Shown piece by piece: positions 1-8,281 of a stretch of 45,476 nucleotides of DNA (the stretch's first letter is position 1; the number at the start of each line of letters is the position of its first letter). Both the position numbers and the translations under genes were made by a program. This DNA comes from Alphaproteobacteria bacterium (lineage in GTDB: Bacteria > Pseudomonadota > Alphaproteobacteria > Elsterales > Elsteraceae): NCBI GenBank assembly GCA_013298565.1, contig JAAFIC010000015.1:1-45476 (forward strand). The letters run 5' to 3'. The notes beneath the pieces were generated by a model, which was not told the origin of the DNA, did no database searches, and worked only from the letters and a program-made list of their open reading frames with translations.

Positions 1-1
1 C

Positions 2-460
2 TATTGGCTCGGCGGCGCGCGGCGGGAAGAGCTTTCGCACCGGCGCGATGTTGAAACCATTATAGATTTTCTGGAAATCCAGCATGTTCGCCGGGCGATG
101 GCGGGAACCCTCTCTTACGGTCTTCGCAAGCGTGTCGAGCTTGCCCGCGCCATGGCGCTAACGCCCGATCTGATTTTGCTCGACGAGCCGATGGCCGGGA
201 TGAACCTTGAAGAGAAGGAGGATATGGCCCGCTTTGTCATAGATCTCAACGAAGAGTGGGGCATGACCATTGTGATGATCGAGCATGATATGGGCGTGGT
301 CATGGATATTTCGCACCGGGTAATGGTGCTGGATTTCGGTAAGAAAATCGCCGAAGGGCTGCCCGATGAAGTGATGGCGAACGAACACGTGCGGAGAGCC
401 TATTTGGGCGAAGTCGATGATGCCGCCCAGGGCGATACGCCCGCAGTACATGTTGCGTAG
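2..460 (+). CDS. livG: ABC transporter ATP-binding protein, LivG type (3' part only)
   Basis: The reading frame is open from the left edge, so the gene starts before the window and lacks its Walker A. Visible are a degenerate ABC signature (LSYGLRKRVELARAMA), Walker B with catalytic Glu (LILLDEPMAGMN) and the switch His (IEHDMGVV). These are the second half of a nucleotide-binding domain. The end of the domain, with a VRRAYLGE motif, is typical of LivG/BraF proteins, one of the two cytoplasmic ATPases of branched-chain amino-acid-type (HAAT) importers. It is followed after 12 bases by a CoA ligase gene and then by both permeases, the binding protein and the LivF-type ATPase, so it is the first visible gene of that operon. 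The LSYG in place of LSGG is a real deviation in the signature, but it is also found in HAAT clusters linked to CoA ligases. Confidence 0.93.
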   Translation, partial: YWLGGARREELSHRRDVETIIDFLEIQHVRRAMAGTLSYGLRKRVELARAMALTPDLILLDEPMAGMNLEEKEDMARFVIDLNEEWGMTIVMIEHDMGVVMDISHRVMVLDFGKKIAEGLPDEVMANEHVRRAYLGEVDDAAQGDTPAVHVA

Positions 461-472
461 GGGGCGGGCACC

Positions 473-2425
473 ATGAGCATCACTCTCGATCCTACCCTCG
501 ATACCTTTCCGAAACTCCTGGCTCACAACGGCAGAACCTACCCGGCTGAAATCGCGATGCGGGAAAAGCAGTTCGGTATTTGGGTGAGCTTTACTTGGGC
601 AGAGGTGCTGGCGCGCACGCAGGCGCTCACGCTGGGCCTTGCCACGCTCGGCGTCACGAAAGGCAGCGTTGTCGGCCTGATTGGCGACAATCGCCCGGAT
701 TGGGTGATGGGGGAGCTTGCCACGCACACGCTCGGCGGCCTCAGCCTTGGCATTTACCGCGATGCGATGGAGGATGAGGTTGCCTATCTCGTCACCTACG
801 CCGACATCGACGTGATGCTGTGCGAGGATGAAGAGCAGATAGACAAACTACTGTCGCTCGCTGACAGCATCCCCTCCGTCCGGCATATCGTCTATGCCGA
901 TCCGCGTGGGATGCGGAAGTACGAAGACTCGCGCCTGATTTCGCTGCAAGAGGTGCTGGCGCGGGGCGCGCAAGCGCTCGCCAGTGACCCTAAGCGCTTC
1001 GAGACGCTGGTTGCGGCAACAGAGACGGAGGCGGTGGCCGTGCTCTGCACGACTTCCGGCACCACGTCTCACCCCAAGCTCGCTATGCTCACGGGCGGGT
1101 CGATGGTGCGGCACGCGCGCTCTTACCTCTCGGTCGATCCGAAGGGGCCAGCCGATGATTACGTTTCCGTGCTGCCGCTGCCCTGGATCATGGAGCAGAT
1201 GTACGCGGTAGCGAAATGGCTGGTTTGCCGCATGGTCGTGAATTTCGTCGAAGAGCCGGAAACGATGATGGCCGATATGCGCGAAATTGGCCCGACCTTC
1301 GCCCTGCTCGCGCCGCGCGTGTGGGAGACGATTGCGGGCGACGTGCGCGCCAAGATTATGGACTCAAGCCGCCTGAAGCGGGTTCTGTATGATTTTGGCA
1401 TGACGCTGGGGCAAAAGGCGCTGGCCGATGGGCGGCGCTCGGTTTTGGCGGATTTCATCCTGTTCCGGGCCTTGCGGGACCGTCTGGGCTTCACGCGCCT
1501 GCGCTCGGCAGCAACCGGCGGCGCGGCCTTGGGGCCTGATACGTTCAAGTTCTTTCAGGCGATGGGCGTGCCCCTGCGCCAGCTTTACGGCCAAACCGAG
1601 ACGATGGGGGCCTATACCATCCACCGGGCGGGGGAGGTGGATTTCGATACGGTCGGCGTCGCCTTCGACGACAGCATCGACATTCGCATTGATACGCCAG
1701 ACCAAAACGGCATCGGCGAAATCGTAACCCGTCACCCGAACATGTTCACCGGCTATTTCCGCAACGAGGCCGCCTCGCAAGCTGATATTCGCGACGGCTG
1801 GATGCATACGGGCGATGCAGGGTACTTCGATAAGAAGGGCCATCTGACCGTGATCGACCGCATCAAGGACATTGCCACCACCAGCAGCGGCGCGCGCTTC
1901 TCCCCCGCCTATATCGAGAATAAGCTGAAGTTTAGCCCCTATGTGGCCGAAGCGGTTATCTTAGGTGATCACCGCGATTATTTGGCGGCGATGCTCTGCA
2001 TTCGCTATCCGGTGGTCTCCAAATGGGCCGAAAAGAATCGGCTCTCGTTCACGACGTATTCCGATCTATCGGCGAAGGACGAAACCTATGCGCTGCTGCA
2101 TCGGGAAGTGATGCAAATCAACGAGGGGTTGCCGGAGTTCCAGCGCATCCGCAAGTTTCTGCTGTTGTATAAGGAACTGGATGCCGATGATGGCGAACTT
2201 ACCCGCACGCGCAAAGTGCGGCGTGGCGTGGTGAACGAGAAATACACCGACATTATCCAGGCGGTTTACGGCGACGTGGCGATCGTTCCCATTGATACCA
2301 CCATCGTGTTCCAAGATGGCACCAAGCAACGGATTAAAACCAGCGTGCGCGTGATTGATTTGCGGGAAGCCTCTGGCATGGGTTCTGAAACTGGCAGCGG
2401 CGGCACCCGCCCGCACGCGGCTTAG
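473..2425 (+). CDS. AMP-forming acyl-CoA synthetase (long-chain fatty acid--CoA ligase family)
   Basis: A 650-aa ANL-superfamily adenylate-forming enzyme that would activate a carboxylate to its CoA thioester via an acyl-AMP. The P-loop-like A3 motif is visible as TTSGTTSHPKLAML. Further on are the A5 region (YGQTET), the A7 motif (DGWMHTGDAGYFD) and the A8 hinge (DRIKDI). The segment after the hinge (TSSGARFSPAYIENKL) is typical of long-chain acyl-CoA synthetases. Length fits the family. It lies between a livG-type ATPase and livH with short gaps (12 and 15 bases), so it is part of the transporter operon. The inference is that the imported substrate, or a product of it, is a carboxylate activated on entry (fatty or aromatic acid). 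The exact substrate cannot be read from the sequence. Confidence 0.9.
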   Translation: MSITLDPTLDTFPKLLAHNGRTYPAEIAMREKQFGIWVSFTWAEVLARTQALTLGLATLGVTKGSVVGLIGDNRPDWVMGELATHTLGGLSLGIYRDAMEDEVAYLVTYADIDVMLCEDEEQIDKLLSLADSIPSVRHIVYADPRGMRKYEDSRLISLQEVLARGAQALASDPKRFETLVAATETEAVAVLCTTSGTTSHPKLAMLTGGSMVRHARSYLSVDPKGPADDYVSVLPLPWIMEQMYAVAKWLVCRMVVNFVEEPETMMADMREIGPTFALLAPRVWETIAGDVRAKIMDSSRLKRVLYDFGMTLGQKALADGRRSVLADFILFRALRDRLGFTRLRSAATGGAALGPDTFKFFQAMGVPLRQLYGQTETMGAYTIHRAGEVDFDTVGVAFDDSIDIRIDTPDQNGIGEIVTRHPNMFTGYFRNEAASQADIRDGWMHTGDAGYFDKKGHLTVIDRIKDIATTSSGARFSPAYIENKLKFSPYVAEAVILGDHRDYLAAMLCIRYPVVSKWAEKNRLSFTTYSDLSAKDETYALLHREVMQINEGLPEFQRIRKFLLLYKELDADDGELTRTRKVRRGVVNEKYTDIIQAVYGDVAIVPIDTTIVFQDGTKQRIKTSVRVIDLREASGMGSETGSGGTRPHAA

Positions 2426-2440
2426 GGGAGGGGCGCGTTC

Positions 2441-3334
2441 ATGGATCTAACCCTGCTGGGGCAGTTGCTGCTCAATGGCTTGATCGTCGGTACGCTCTAC
2501 GGCGTCGTCGGCATGTGTTTCGTGCTGATTTATAAGGCCAGCCAAGTAGTGAACTTCGCGCAAGGCGAGTTTCTGCTGATTGGTGCCTGGGTTTGTTGGT
2601 TTTTTCTCACGAAATATCAGGTGCCGTTCTTCGTCGGCTTCTTCCTTACGCTCGCTTTTATGGCGGCTTTCGGCGTGCTGTTGCAGGTGGTCGTGCTGCG
2701 CCCTTTGATTGGCGAGCCGATTATCTCGGTAATTATGGTCACGATTGGCCTTTCCATCGTGTTCCAAGCCGCGATGAAATGGGCCTTTGGGGTGTACGCC
2801 CAAGCCTTCCCGCAGATTTTCGAGAAAGCCTCGTTCTCCCTCTTCGGGTTGCAGGTAAAAACCGCCTACGGGTTATCTTTGGCTGTTTCGGTCGTGATTA
2901 TGGCCGGGTTCGCCTACTTCTTTAAGTACACGCGCTACGGCCTTGCGATGCGCGCTACGGCCTATAACCAGCAGGCAGCGCAGAGCTTAGGCATTTCGAT
3001 CAAACACGTCTTTGCGTTGGCCTGGGCGATTTCGGCAATGGTTTCCACCGTTGCGGGCGTCGTCGTTGGGTTGGTAAACGGTGTGTCGTCGGCGCTGTCG
3101 GCCTTTGGGATCAAGGTTTTCCCGGCAGTGATCTTGGGCGGGCTTGATTCGGTGATTGGGGCGGTTGTCGGCGGGCTTATCGTTGGGTTGCTGGAGAATT
3201 TTGCCCATTACATCGACAGCCAGTTCCTCCACTGGGGAAACATGTACGAGGTCGCCCCTTTCTATGTGCTGATCTTGATTTTGATGATTAAGCCTTACGG
3301 CCTGTTCGGCACCAAAGACATCGAGCGCGTTTAA
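2441..3334 (+). CDS. livH: HAAT-type ABC transporter permease, LivH
   Basis: A 297-aa inner-membrane protein with about eight hydrophobic segments. It opens with LLNGLIVGTLYGVVGMCFVL, the standard start of LivH/BraD permeases, and contains the RATAYNQQAAQSLGI loop that corresponds to the coupling (EAA-like) region contacting the ATPases. It ends with MIKPYGLFGTKDIERV, also family-typical. It pairs with the LivM gene 19 bases downstream to form the membrane channel. Gap to the preceding ligase gene is 15 bases, with a GGGAGGGG ribosome-binding sequence before the ATG. Confidence 0.95.
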   Translation: MDLTLLGQLLLNGLIVGTLYGVVGMCFVLIYKASQVVNFAQGEFLLIGAWVCWFFLTKYQVPFFVGFFLTLAFMAAFGVLLQVVVLRPLIGEPIISVIMVTIGLSIVFQAAMKWAFGVYAQAFPQIFEKASFSLFGLQVKTAYGLSLAVSVVIMAGFAYFFKYTRYGLAMRATAYNQQAAQSLGISIKHVFALAWAISAMVSTVAGVVVGLVNGVSSALSAFGIKVFPAVILGGLDSVIGAVVGGLIVGLLENFAHYIDSQFLHWGNMYEVAPFYVLILILMIKPYGLFGTKDIERV

Positions 3335-3353
3335 CTTTTCAGGGGAAAAGATC

Positions 3354-4424
3354 ATGGCTGGTGTAAGCGTGCGCCCCTGCGGGGACTTCCGAACCACCTA
3401 CGGGGCGGATACGCATATTTTCGATACACGCAACTCGTTTATCTTTGCTGTGTTGGGGGTGGCGCTGCTGATGGTCGCGCCCTTCGTTCTGAGCAATTAC
3501 ATGCTCTCGCTGTTTATTCAGATCGGCTATTACGCGATTGCCGCGCTGGGGCTGAACATTGTCGTTGGGTTTACCGGGCAAATTTCGATTGGACACGCGG
3601 CCTTCTTCGGCTTCGGCGCCTTCGCCTCGGCCTGGATTAGCAATCACGGCATTCCGGTGTTCTTTGCCATTCCGTTAGCGGGCGTGATGACGACGGCGGT
3701 TGGGCTGTTGTTCGGTCTGCCAGCAGGGCGACTGAAGGGGTTGTACCTCGCTATCGCCACGTTGGCCGCGCAGATTATTCTGCAAGATTTTTTCGCGCGG
3801 GCCGAATGGTTTACCGGCGGCGTTGCGGGGGCACATGCGGAGCCGTTCTCGCTGTTCGGCTATCAATTCACCAACGATAAGAGCTACTTTTATGTTGTGC
3901 TATTTTATCTCGTTATCTCCTTCGTCGCCGTCGCCAACCTGATGCGAACCCGCGACGGGCGCGCTCTAATCGCGGTGCGCGACCATTATTTATCGGCGGA
4001 AATGATGGGGATTAACCTGATGAAATATCGGGTGCTTTCCTTTGGTCTCTCCGCCTTCTTCGCGGGGATCGGCGGGGCGCTGTCAGCCCATTACGCGCAG
4101 TTCGTTTCGGTCGAAGGCTTTACTATTCTGCTCTCGATCCAGTTTCTCGGCATGATTATCATTGGCGGTTTAGGCTCGGTGATGGGCACGCTGATGGGAA
4201 CCGCTTTTATGGTGCTGCTGCCCGAAGCGATGGACGCGGCAACGCGGCTGCTATCGGGTACTTTCATTGATACCGCCTTGGGCCTACGGGCTAATGTTTC
4301 GTATTTGCGCGAAATTGCCATCGGGGCCACAATTATCCTGTTTTTGATCTTCGAGCCAGATGGGCTTGCCCATCGGTGGCGGCAGATCAAGGCTTACTGG
4401 AAGCTCTATCCGTTCTCTTATTAA
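3354..4424 (+). CDS. livM: HAAT-type ABC transporter permease, LivM
   Basis: A 356-aa membrane protein with a roughly 25-residue soluble N-terminus, then multiple membrane segments. The stretch YYAIAALGLNIVVGFTGQIS followed by GHAAFFGFGA is the hallmark of LivM/BraE. The coupling loop IAVRDHYLSAEMMGIN and the C-terminal LIFEPDGLAHRWRQIKAYW confirm the family. The start is supported by AGGGGAAAA upstream of the ATG. It is the second permease of the transporter. The next gene, for the binding protein, is separated by 175 bases filled largely by hairpin-forming direct repeats. Confidence 0.95.
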   Translation: MAGVSVRPCGDFRTTYGADTHIFDTRNSFIFAVLGVALLMVAPFVLSNYMLSLFIQIGYYAIAALGLNIVVGFTGQISIGHAAFFGFGAFASAWISNHGIPVFFAIPLAGVMTTAVGLLFGLPAGRLKGLYLAIATLAAQIILQDFFARAEWFTGGVAGAHAEPFSLFGYQFTNDKSYFYVVLFYLVISFVAVANLMRTRDGRALIAVRDHYLSAEMMGINLMKYRVLSFGLSAFFAGIGGALSAHYAQFVSVEGFTILLSIQFLGMIIIGGLGSVMGTLMGTAFMVLLPEAMDAATRLLSGTFIDTALGLRANVSYLREIAIGATIILFLIFEPDGLAHRWRQIKAYWKLYPFSY

Positions 4425-4437
4425 AAAAGGCGCAAAA

Positions 4438-4543
4438 TCCTCAAGTAGGCCGAAGGCCGGTAGGATGAAGAACTCGTCCTCAAGTAGGCCGAAGGCCGGT
4501 AGGATGAAGAACTCGTCCTCAAGTAGGCCGAAAGCCGGTAGGA
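4438..4543 (+). repeat. Three tandem 39-bp hairpin-forming repeats between livM and the binding-protein gene
   Basis: Two perfect 39-base units (4438-4476 and 4477-4515) are followed by a third truncated copy (4516-4543) that matches the first 28 bases with one change. Each 28-base core begins TCCT and ends AGGA and has GGCC-GAA-GGCC in its middle, so each can fold into a small hairpin. The cores are separated by an 11-base linker. The block starts 13 bases after the livM stop and ends 56 bases before the binding-protein ATG. Placement at a permease/binding-protein boundary suggests an mRNA-processing or stabilising element, but this is inference. Confidence 0.9.
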
Positions 4544-4599
4544 CAAAAAGCCGAAAAGAGACGGGACATCAAACGATCACAATCCACTGGGAGGACATC

Positions 4600-5877
4600 A
4601 TGCGCGTTCAACAATTACTGACTGCAACTGGTCTTGTTCTGGCGCTTACCGTTCCGGGCGTCGCCGCCGCACAAATCAAGATTGGCCATCTCGCCGATTA
4701 CACCGGCGGCACGTCCGACATTGGTAAGCCGTTCGGGGAAGGCGTGGCAGAAGCCTTCGCCCATATCAACGCCACGGGCGGCGTGAACGGCAAGAAAGTC
4801 GAGATTGATACCGTCGATTACGGCTACCAAGTGCCGCGCGCGCTGGCGACCTATAAGAAATGGGCTGGCAGTAGTCCAAAAATCTCGGCCATCATGGGTT
4901 GGGGGACGGCGGATACCGAGGCGCTGGTAAATTTCGTGACGCAAGACGAAATTCCCTATCTCTCTGGGTCTTACGCTGGGCAGTTGGCTGACCCGCAGAA
5001 AAAAGGCCCGCGCACAGAAAAAGCTACGCCCTATAACTTCTTCTACGGACCAAGTTACTCCGATGCGGCGCGCGCTATGGTGCAGTGGGCCGCGACGGAC
5101 TGGAAGGCCAAGGGCAAGGCTGGCGCGCCGAAATATGTTCACATGGGCGCGAACCACCCCTACCCGAACGCCCCCAAAGCCGCAGGCGAGGAAGCGGCTA
5201 AGGCCGCAGGGTTCGACGTTCTGCCCGCCATTCAATTCCCGCTTGCCCCTGGTGATTTCACGGCACAATGCCTAACGCTGAAGCAGTCCGGCGCGCAGTA
5301 TGCCTATCTTGGCAATACGGCGGCCTCCAATGTCGCCGTTATGAAAGCCTGCCAGACCGCCGGAGTTGAGGTGCAGTTCCTCGGGAATGTTTGGGGTGTG
5401 GATGAAAACGCCCTGAAAGCTGCCGGGATCGCCGGGAATAATGTGGTTTATCCGATGCGGACGGATGTGCTGTGGGGCGCGGACGTGCCGGGCATGAAAA
5501 CGATACGCGATATTGCCAAGCGCACAGATGCCGCAGGCGGCTACCGTTCGCTGCATTATGTGGCCGGTATCTGCGCTTCTTACTACATGAAGGAAGCCCT
5601 GGAATGGGCCGATAAGAACGGCGGCGTGTCGGGTCCGAACGTGAAGAAAGCCTTCTATCAAAAGAAGGACTGGGTGCCGGCCGGGCTTGAAGGCGTCTGC
5701 CGTCCCGTTACTTGGACTGAAGACGATCACCGCCCAACGCTCGATGTAGCCCTGTTCAAGACAACCGTTTCCGGTAATACCGATGCACCGCTGCCGGACC
5801 TGATTGGCAAGGTGATTAAGCTCGATAAAGCGGCGGACGTGAAGCTGGAACGTAAGCTCGACCTGCTCGGCTGGTAA
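4600..5877 (+). CDS. Periplasmic substrate-binding protein of the HAAT-type ABC transporter
   Basis: A 425-aa protein of the type I periplasmic-binding (Peripla_BP_6/LivJ-like) family. The ATG at 4600 is chosen because a strong GGGAGGA lies 6-12 bases upstream and the protein then starts with a standard Sec signal peptide (hydrophobic core LLTATGLVLALTVPG, cleavage near AAA-QIKIG). The open frame continues upstream to 4360, but that part only translates the 39-bp repeats. The mature start QIKIGHLADYTGGTSDIGKP is typical of the family. It captures the substrate for LivH/LivM. It is longer than the amino-acid-binding LivJ/LivK (about 345 aa after cleavage), as seen in HAAT binding proteins that sit next to CoA ligases, so an aromatic or fatty carboxylate is a reasonable guess for the ligand. 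Confidence 0.92.
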   Translation: MRVQQLLTATGLVLALTVPGVAAAQIKIGHLADYTGGTSDIGKPFGEGVAEAFAHINATGGVNGKKVEIDTVDYGYQVPRALATYKKWAGSSPKISAIMGWGTADTEALVNFVTQDEIPYLSGSYAGQLADPQKKGPRTEKATPYNFFYGPSYSDAARAMVQWAATDWKAKGKAGAPKYVHMGANHPYPNAPKAAGEEAAKAAGFDVLPAIQFPLAPGDFTAQCLTLKQSGAQYAYLGNTAASNVAVMKACQTAGVEVQFLGNVWGVDENALKAAGIAGNNVVYPMRTDVLWGADVPGMKTIRDIAKRTDAAGGYRSLHYVAGICASYYMKEALEWADKNGGVSGPNVKKAFYQKKDWVPAGLEGVCRPVTWTEDDHRPTLDVALFKTTVSGNTDAPLPDLIGKVIKLDKAADVKLERKLDLLGW

Positions 5878-5889
5878 TCGCAGCCCAAC

Positions 5890-5918
5890 CCCCGGCCTTT
5901 CTGTTAGAGGGGCCGGGG
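5890..5918 (+). other. Strong intra-operon stem-loop after the binding-protein gene
   Basis: CCCCGGCC (5890-5897) pairs perfectly with GGCCGGGG (5911-5918). The intervening bases can extend the stem to about 13 pairs with two G-U pairs, leaving a GTT loop. There is no T-run after it. It starts 12 bases after the binding-protein stop and ends 22 bases before the livF GTG. It looks like a 3'-end stabiliser or partial terminator that raises binding-protein mRNA over the downstream genes. Confidence 0.7.
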
Positions 5919-5940
5919 ACTGTGGGGAAAGGGGAGAGAT

Positions 5941-6780
5941 GTGACCCAAGTTGCCCAAAAGCCAGACGCCCAAAAACCAGATGCTGCCCCGCCGCTGCTG
6001 TCGGTCAATAATATCGAGGTCGTTTATAATGATGTGATTCTGGTGCTGCGCGGCCTTAGCCTGGCGGTGCCGGAAGGCGAAATCGTGGCGTTGTTGGGCG
6101 CGAACGGCGCGGGCAAATCGACGACGCTCAAGGCGATTTCCGGTTTGCTGAAAGCCGAAGACGGCGCGATCACGCGCGGCTCGGTGCAGTTTCGCGGGGA
6201 GGTCGTGAGCGGGCTTGATCCTGGAAAAATCGTGCGGCGCGGCATTTTTCAGGTGATGGAAGGCCGCAGAATCGTGGCCGATATGACCTGCCGCGAGAAC
6301 CTGTTGCTGGGGGCTTTCACGCGCCGCGACCGGGAGATCAACAGCGACATCGACCGAGTTTATGAGTTTTTTCCGCGCCTCAAGGAACGCACGGGGCTTG
6401 CCGGGTATCTGTCGGGCGGCGAGCAGCAGATGCTGGCCATTGGCCGGGCGTTGATGGCGCGCCCTAAACTCATTCTGATGGATGAGCCTTCGATGGGTCT
6501 CTCGCCGCTGCTGGTAAAGGAAGTCTTCGGGATCATCCGCCAGATCAACCGCGACCTGGGCGTCACTATTCTGCTGGTAGAACAAAACGCTCGCATGGCG
6601 CTTTCGTGCGCCACATACGGTTATATTATGGAACAGGGTAAGATCGTGCTCGATGGGACTGCCGAAGAACTCGCCAATAATGAGGACGTGAAGGAATTTT
6701 ACCTCGGCGGCGGTGGCGGGGAGGAACGGCGCTCCTTTAAGAACCTAAAATCCTTCAAACGCCGTAAACGCTGGATTTAA
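5941..6780 (+). CDS. livF: ABC transporter ATP-binding protein, LivF type
   Basis: A 279-aa ATPase with all nucleotide-binding motifs: Walker A GANGAGKSTTLKAISG, the Q-loop region near GIFQVMEGRR, signature LSGGEQQMLAIGRALMARP, Walker B LILMDEPSMGLSP and the switch His position occupied by Gln (LLVEQN), which is normal for LivF. The start is GTG at 5941, preceded by GGGGAGAG. There is an N-terminal extension of about 20 residues (two similar QKPDA segments) before the domain. The protein ends in a basic tail (KSFKRRKRW) typical of LivF proteins in clusters with phenylacetate-CoA-ligase-like genes. Together with the LivG-type protein at the left edge it drives the importer. Confidence 0.94.
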   Translation: MTQVAQKPDAQKPDAAPPLLSVNNIEVVYNDVILVLRGLSLAVPEGEIVALLGANGAGKSTTLKAISGLLKAEDGAITRGSVQFRGEVVSGLDPGKIVRRGIFQVMEGRRIVADMTCRENLLLGAFTRRDREINSDIDRVYEFFPRLKERTGLAGYLSGGEQQMLAIGRALMARPKLILMDEPSMGLSPLLVKEVFGIIRQINRDLGVTILLVEQNARMALSCATYGYIMEQGKIVLDGTAEELANNEDVKEFYLGGGGGEERRSFKNLKSFKRRKRWI

Positions 6781-6784
6781 GATC

Positions 6785-8011
6785 GTGAGCCAATTCTTTG
6801 ACGCCCTTGAAATCGAGACCCCCGAGGCGCGCGCCGCCCGCTTATATGGCCAGCTTCCGGGGCTGATTGCGCTGGCGCACGCTAAAGCCCCCGGCCTTTC
6901 AGCCTCGCTCGCGGGCGTCGATCCGGCGACGATCACCGATGCTGCGGCTTTGGCGACGCTGCCGCTCATCCGCAAGTCAGACCTGATCGCGGCCCAAGCG
7001 GCGAGCCTGCCGTTCGCGGGGTTGGTGACGCGCCCACCAGGGCAGTTGACGCGGATTTTCGCCTCCCCCGGCCCGATCTACGATCCCGAAGGCGAACGGC
7101 CCGACTGGTGGCGCTTTGCCCGCGCGCTTTACGCAGCCGGGTTCCGCGCGGGCGAAATCGTGCATAATTGCTTCGCCTATCACTTCACCCCGGCGGGCGC
7201 GATGATCGAAACGGGCGCGCACGCTTTGGGTTGTGCGGTATTTCCCGGCGGTGTTGGCAATACCGAACAGCAGGTGCGCGCGATTGCCGACTTAAACCCG
7301 GCGGGCTATGGCGGCACCCCGTCTTTCTTGAAGATCATTCTGGAAAAAGCGCTGGAGCTTGGCACGCCGCTGCCCTCGCTGAAAAAAGCCCTCGTATCCG
7401 GCGAAGCTCTCCCCCTTAGCGTGCGCGACTGGTTGGCGGCGCGCGGGGTTTCGGTGCTGCAATGCTATGCCACTGCCGATTTGGGGCTAATCGCTTACGA
7501 AAGCGTCGCAGATGCCGGAATGATTGTCGATGAGCAGGTCTTGGTGGAAATTGTCCGCCCCGGCACGGGGGATCCTGTCGCGCTGGGCGACGTGGGGGAA
7601 GTCGTCGTGACCACCTTCAACCCCGACTACCCGTTGATCCGTTTTGCCACCGGCGATCTGTCGGCCTTCCTGCCCGGCCAAAGCGCCTGCGGGCGCACGG
7701 GAATGCGCCTGAAAGGCTGGCTTGGCCGCGCCGATCAAACCGCCAAGATCAAAGGCATGTTCGTTCACCCCGCCCAAGTGGCGGACGTATTGAAACGCCA
7801 CGGCCTTAGCAAAGGCCGTCTGGTGATCGAAAAAGACGGCGACCTTGATCTGGCGATTCTGTCGGTCGAAACCGCCGATGCTGATGTTGCCGGGTCGGTG
7901 GCAGATAGTTTCCAGGCGCTCTGTAAACTCCGCGCCACAGTGCTCACCGTCGCGCCGGGCAGCCTTGCCAATGACGGCAAGGTGATTGAGGATAAAAGGC
8001 CGGTGGGGTGA
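6785..8011 (+). CDS. Phenylacetate--CoA ligase-like AMP-dependent ligase
   Basis: A 408-aa adenylate-forming enzyme of the PaaK-like branch. Seen are the N-terminal LARLYGQLPGLIALA-like helix and the LPLIRKSDLI segment (the PaaK LPFTTKDDLR region). Also seen are a phosphate-loop equivalent (FASPGPIYDPEG), the adenine-binding region around CYATADLGLIAYE, and the A7-type FATGDLSAFLPG followed by LKGWLGRADQTAKIKGMFVHP. The A3 loop is degenerate (SPGPI rather than SSGTTG). The start is GTG, only 4 bases after the livF stop, so translation is coupled. It lies at the end of the transporter operon, the second CoA ligase in it. A ligand such as phenylacetate is possible, but activity and substrate are inference. 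Confidence 0.85.
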   Translation: MSQFFDALEIETPEARAARLYGQLPGLIALAHAKAPGLSASLAGVDPATITDAAALATLPLIRKSDLIAAQAASLPFAGLVTRPPGQLTRIFASPGPIYDPEGERPDWWRFARALYAAGFRAGEIVHNCFAYHFTPAGAMIETGAHALGCAVFPGGVGNTEQQVRAIADLNPAGYGGTPSFLKIILEKALELGTPLPSLKKALVSGEALPLSVRDWLAARGVSVLQCYATADLGLIAYESVADAGMIVDEQVLVEIVRPGTGDPVALGDVGEVVVTTFNPDYPLIRFATGDLSAFLPGQSACGRTGMRLKGWLGRADQTAKIKGMFVHPAQVADVLKRHGLSKGRLVIEKDGDLDLAILSVETADADVAGSVADSFQALCKLRATVLTVAPGSLANDGKVIEDKRPVG

Positions 8012-8022
8012 GGAGGCGTGGT

Positions 8023-8271
8023 ATGGGTATTTCGCCTAAAGGGCTTCGCTTCGATGCAGACACTCTGTGGGTGGAACTCACGGATGGCAGGACGGTTGGC
8101 GTCCCCCTGGCGTGGTTTCCGCGCTTGCTTCATGGCTCACCGGAGCAGCGCGAAAACTACGAGTTGAGCCGCCGGGGAATGCACTGGGTAGATTTGGACG
8201 AGGATATTTCTGTCGAGGGTATCCTCGCGGGCCGGGGAGATCAGGCGCGAACTCGCCACACGGCGGCGTAG
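8023..8271 (+). CDS. DUF2442 domain protein
   Basis: An 82-aa protein. The ATG at 8023 is chosen because AGGAGG lies 6 bases upstream; a GTG at 8008 would overlap the preceding ligase by four bases. The sequence has the DUF2442 pattern: strands with LWVELTDGRTVGVPLAWFP, then RLLHGSPEQRENYELS, and a closing acidic stretch WVDLDEDISVEGILAG. Members are small, of unknown role, and often found beside toxin-antitoxin-like DUF4160 genes. Here no partner is seen, and it appears to be a passenger at the end of the transporter operon. A convergent gene (hemF) ends 10 bases downstream. Confidence 0.82.
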   Translation: MGISPKGLRFDADTLWVELTDGRTVGVPLAWFPRLLHGSPEQRENYELSRRGMHWVDLDEDISVEGILAGRGDQARTRHTAA

Positions 8272-8281
8272 GCCGTTCTCG

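Noticed and set aside
4438-4543. CRISPR array
   Set aside because: Units are contiguous with an 11-base linker that is itself repeated; there are no unique spacers and no cas genes.
4360-4599. N-terminal extension of the binding protein by 80 residues
   Set aside because: It only translates the hairpin repeats and the end of livM in another frame; the signal peptide and GGGAGGA place the start at 4600.
5272-6585. 437-codon open frame on the minus strand
   Set aside because: It is antisense to the binding protein and livF, which show full family motifs; the frame has no recognisable domain.
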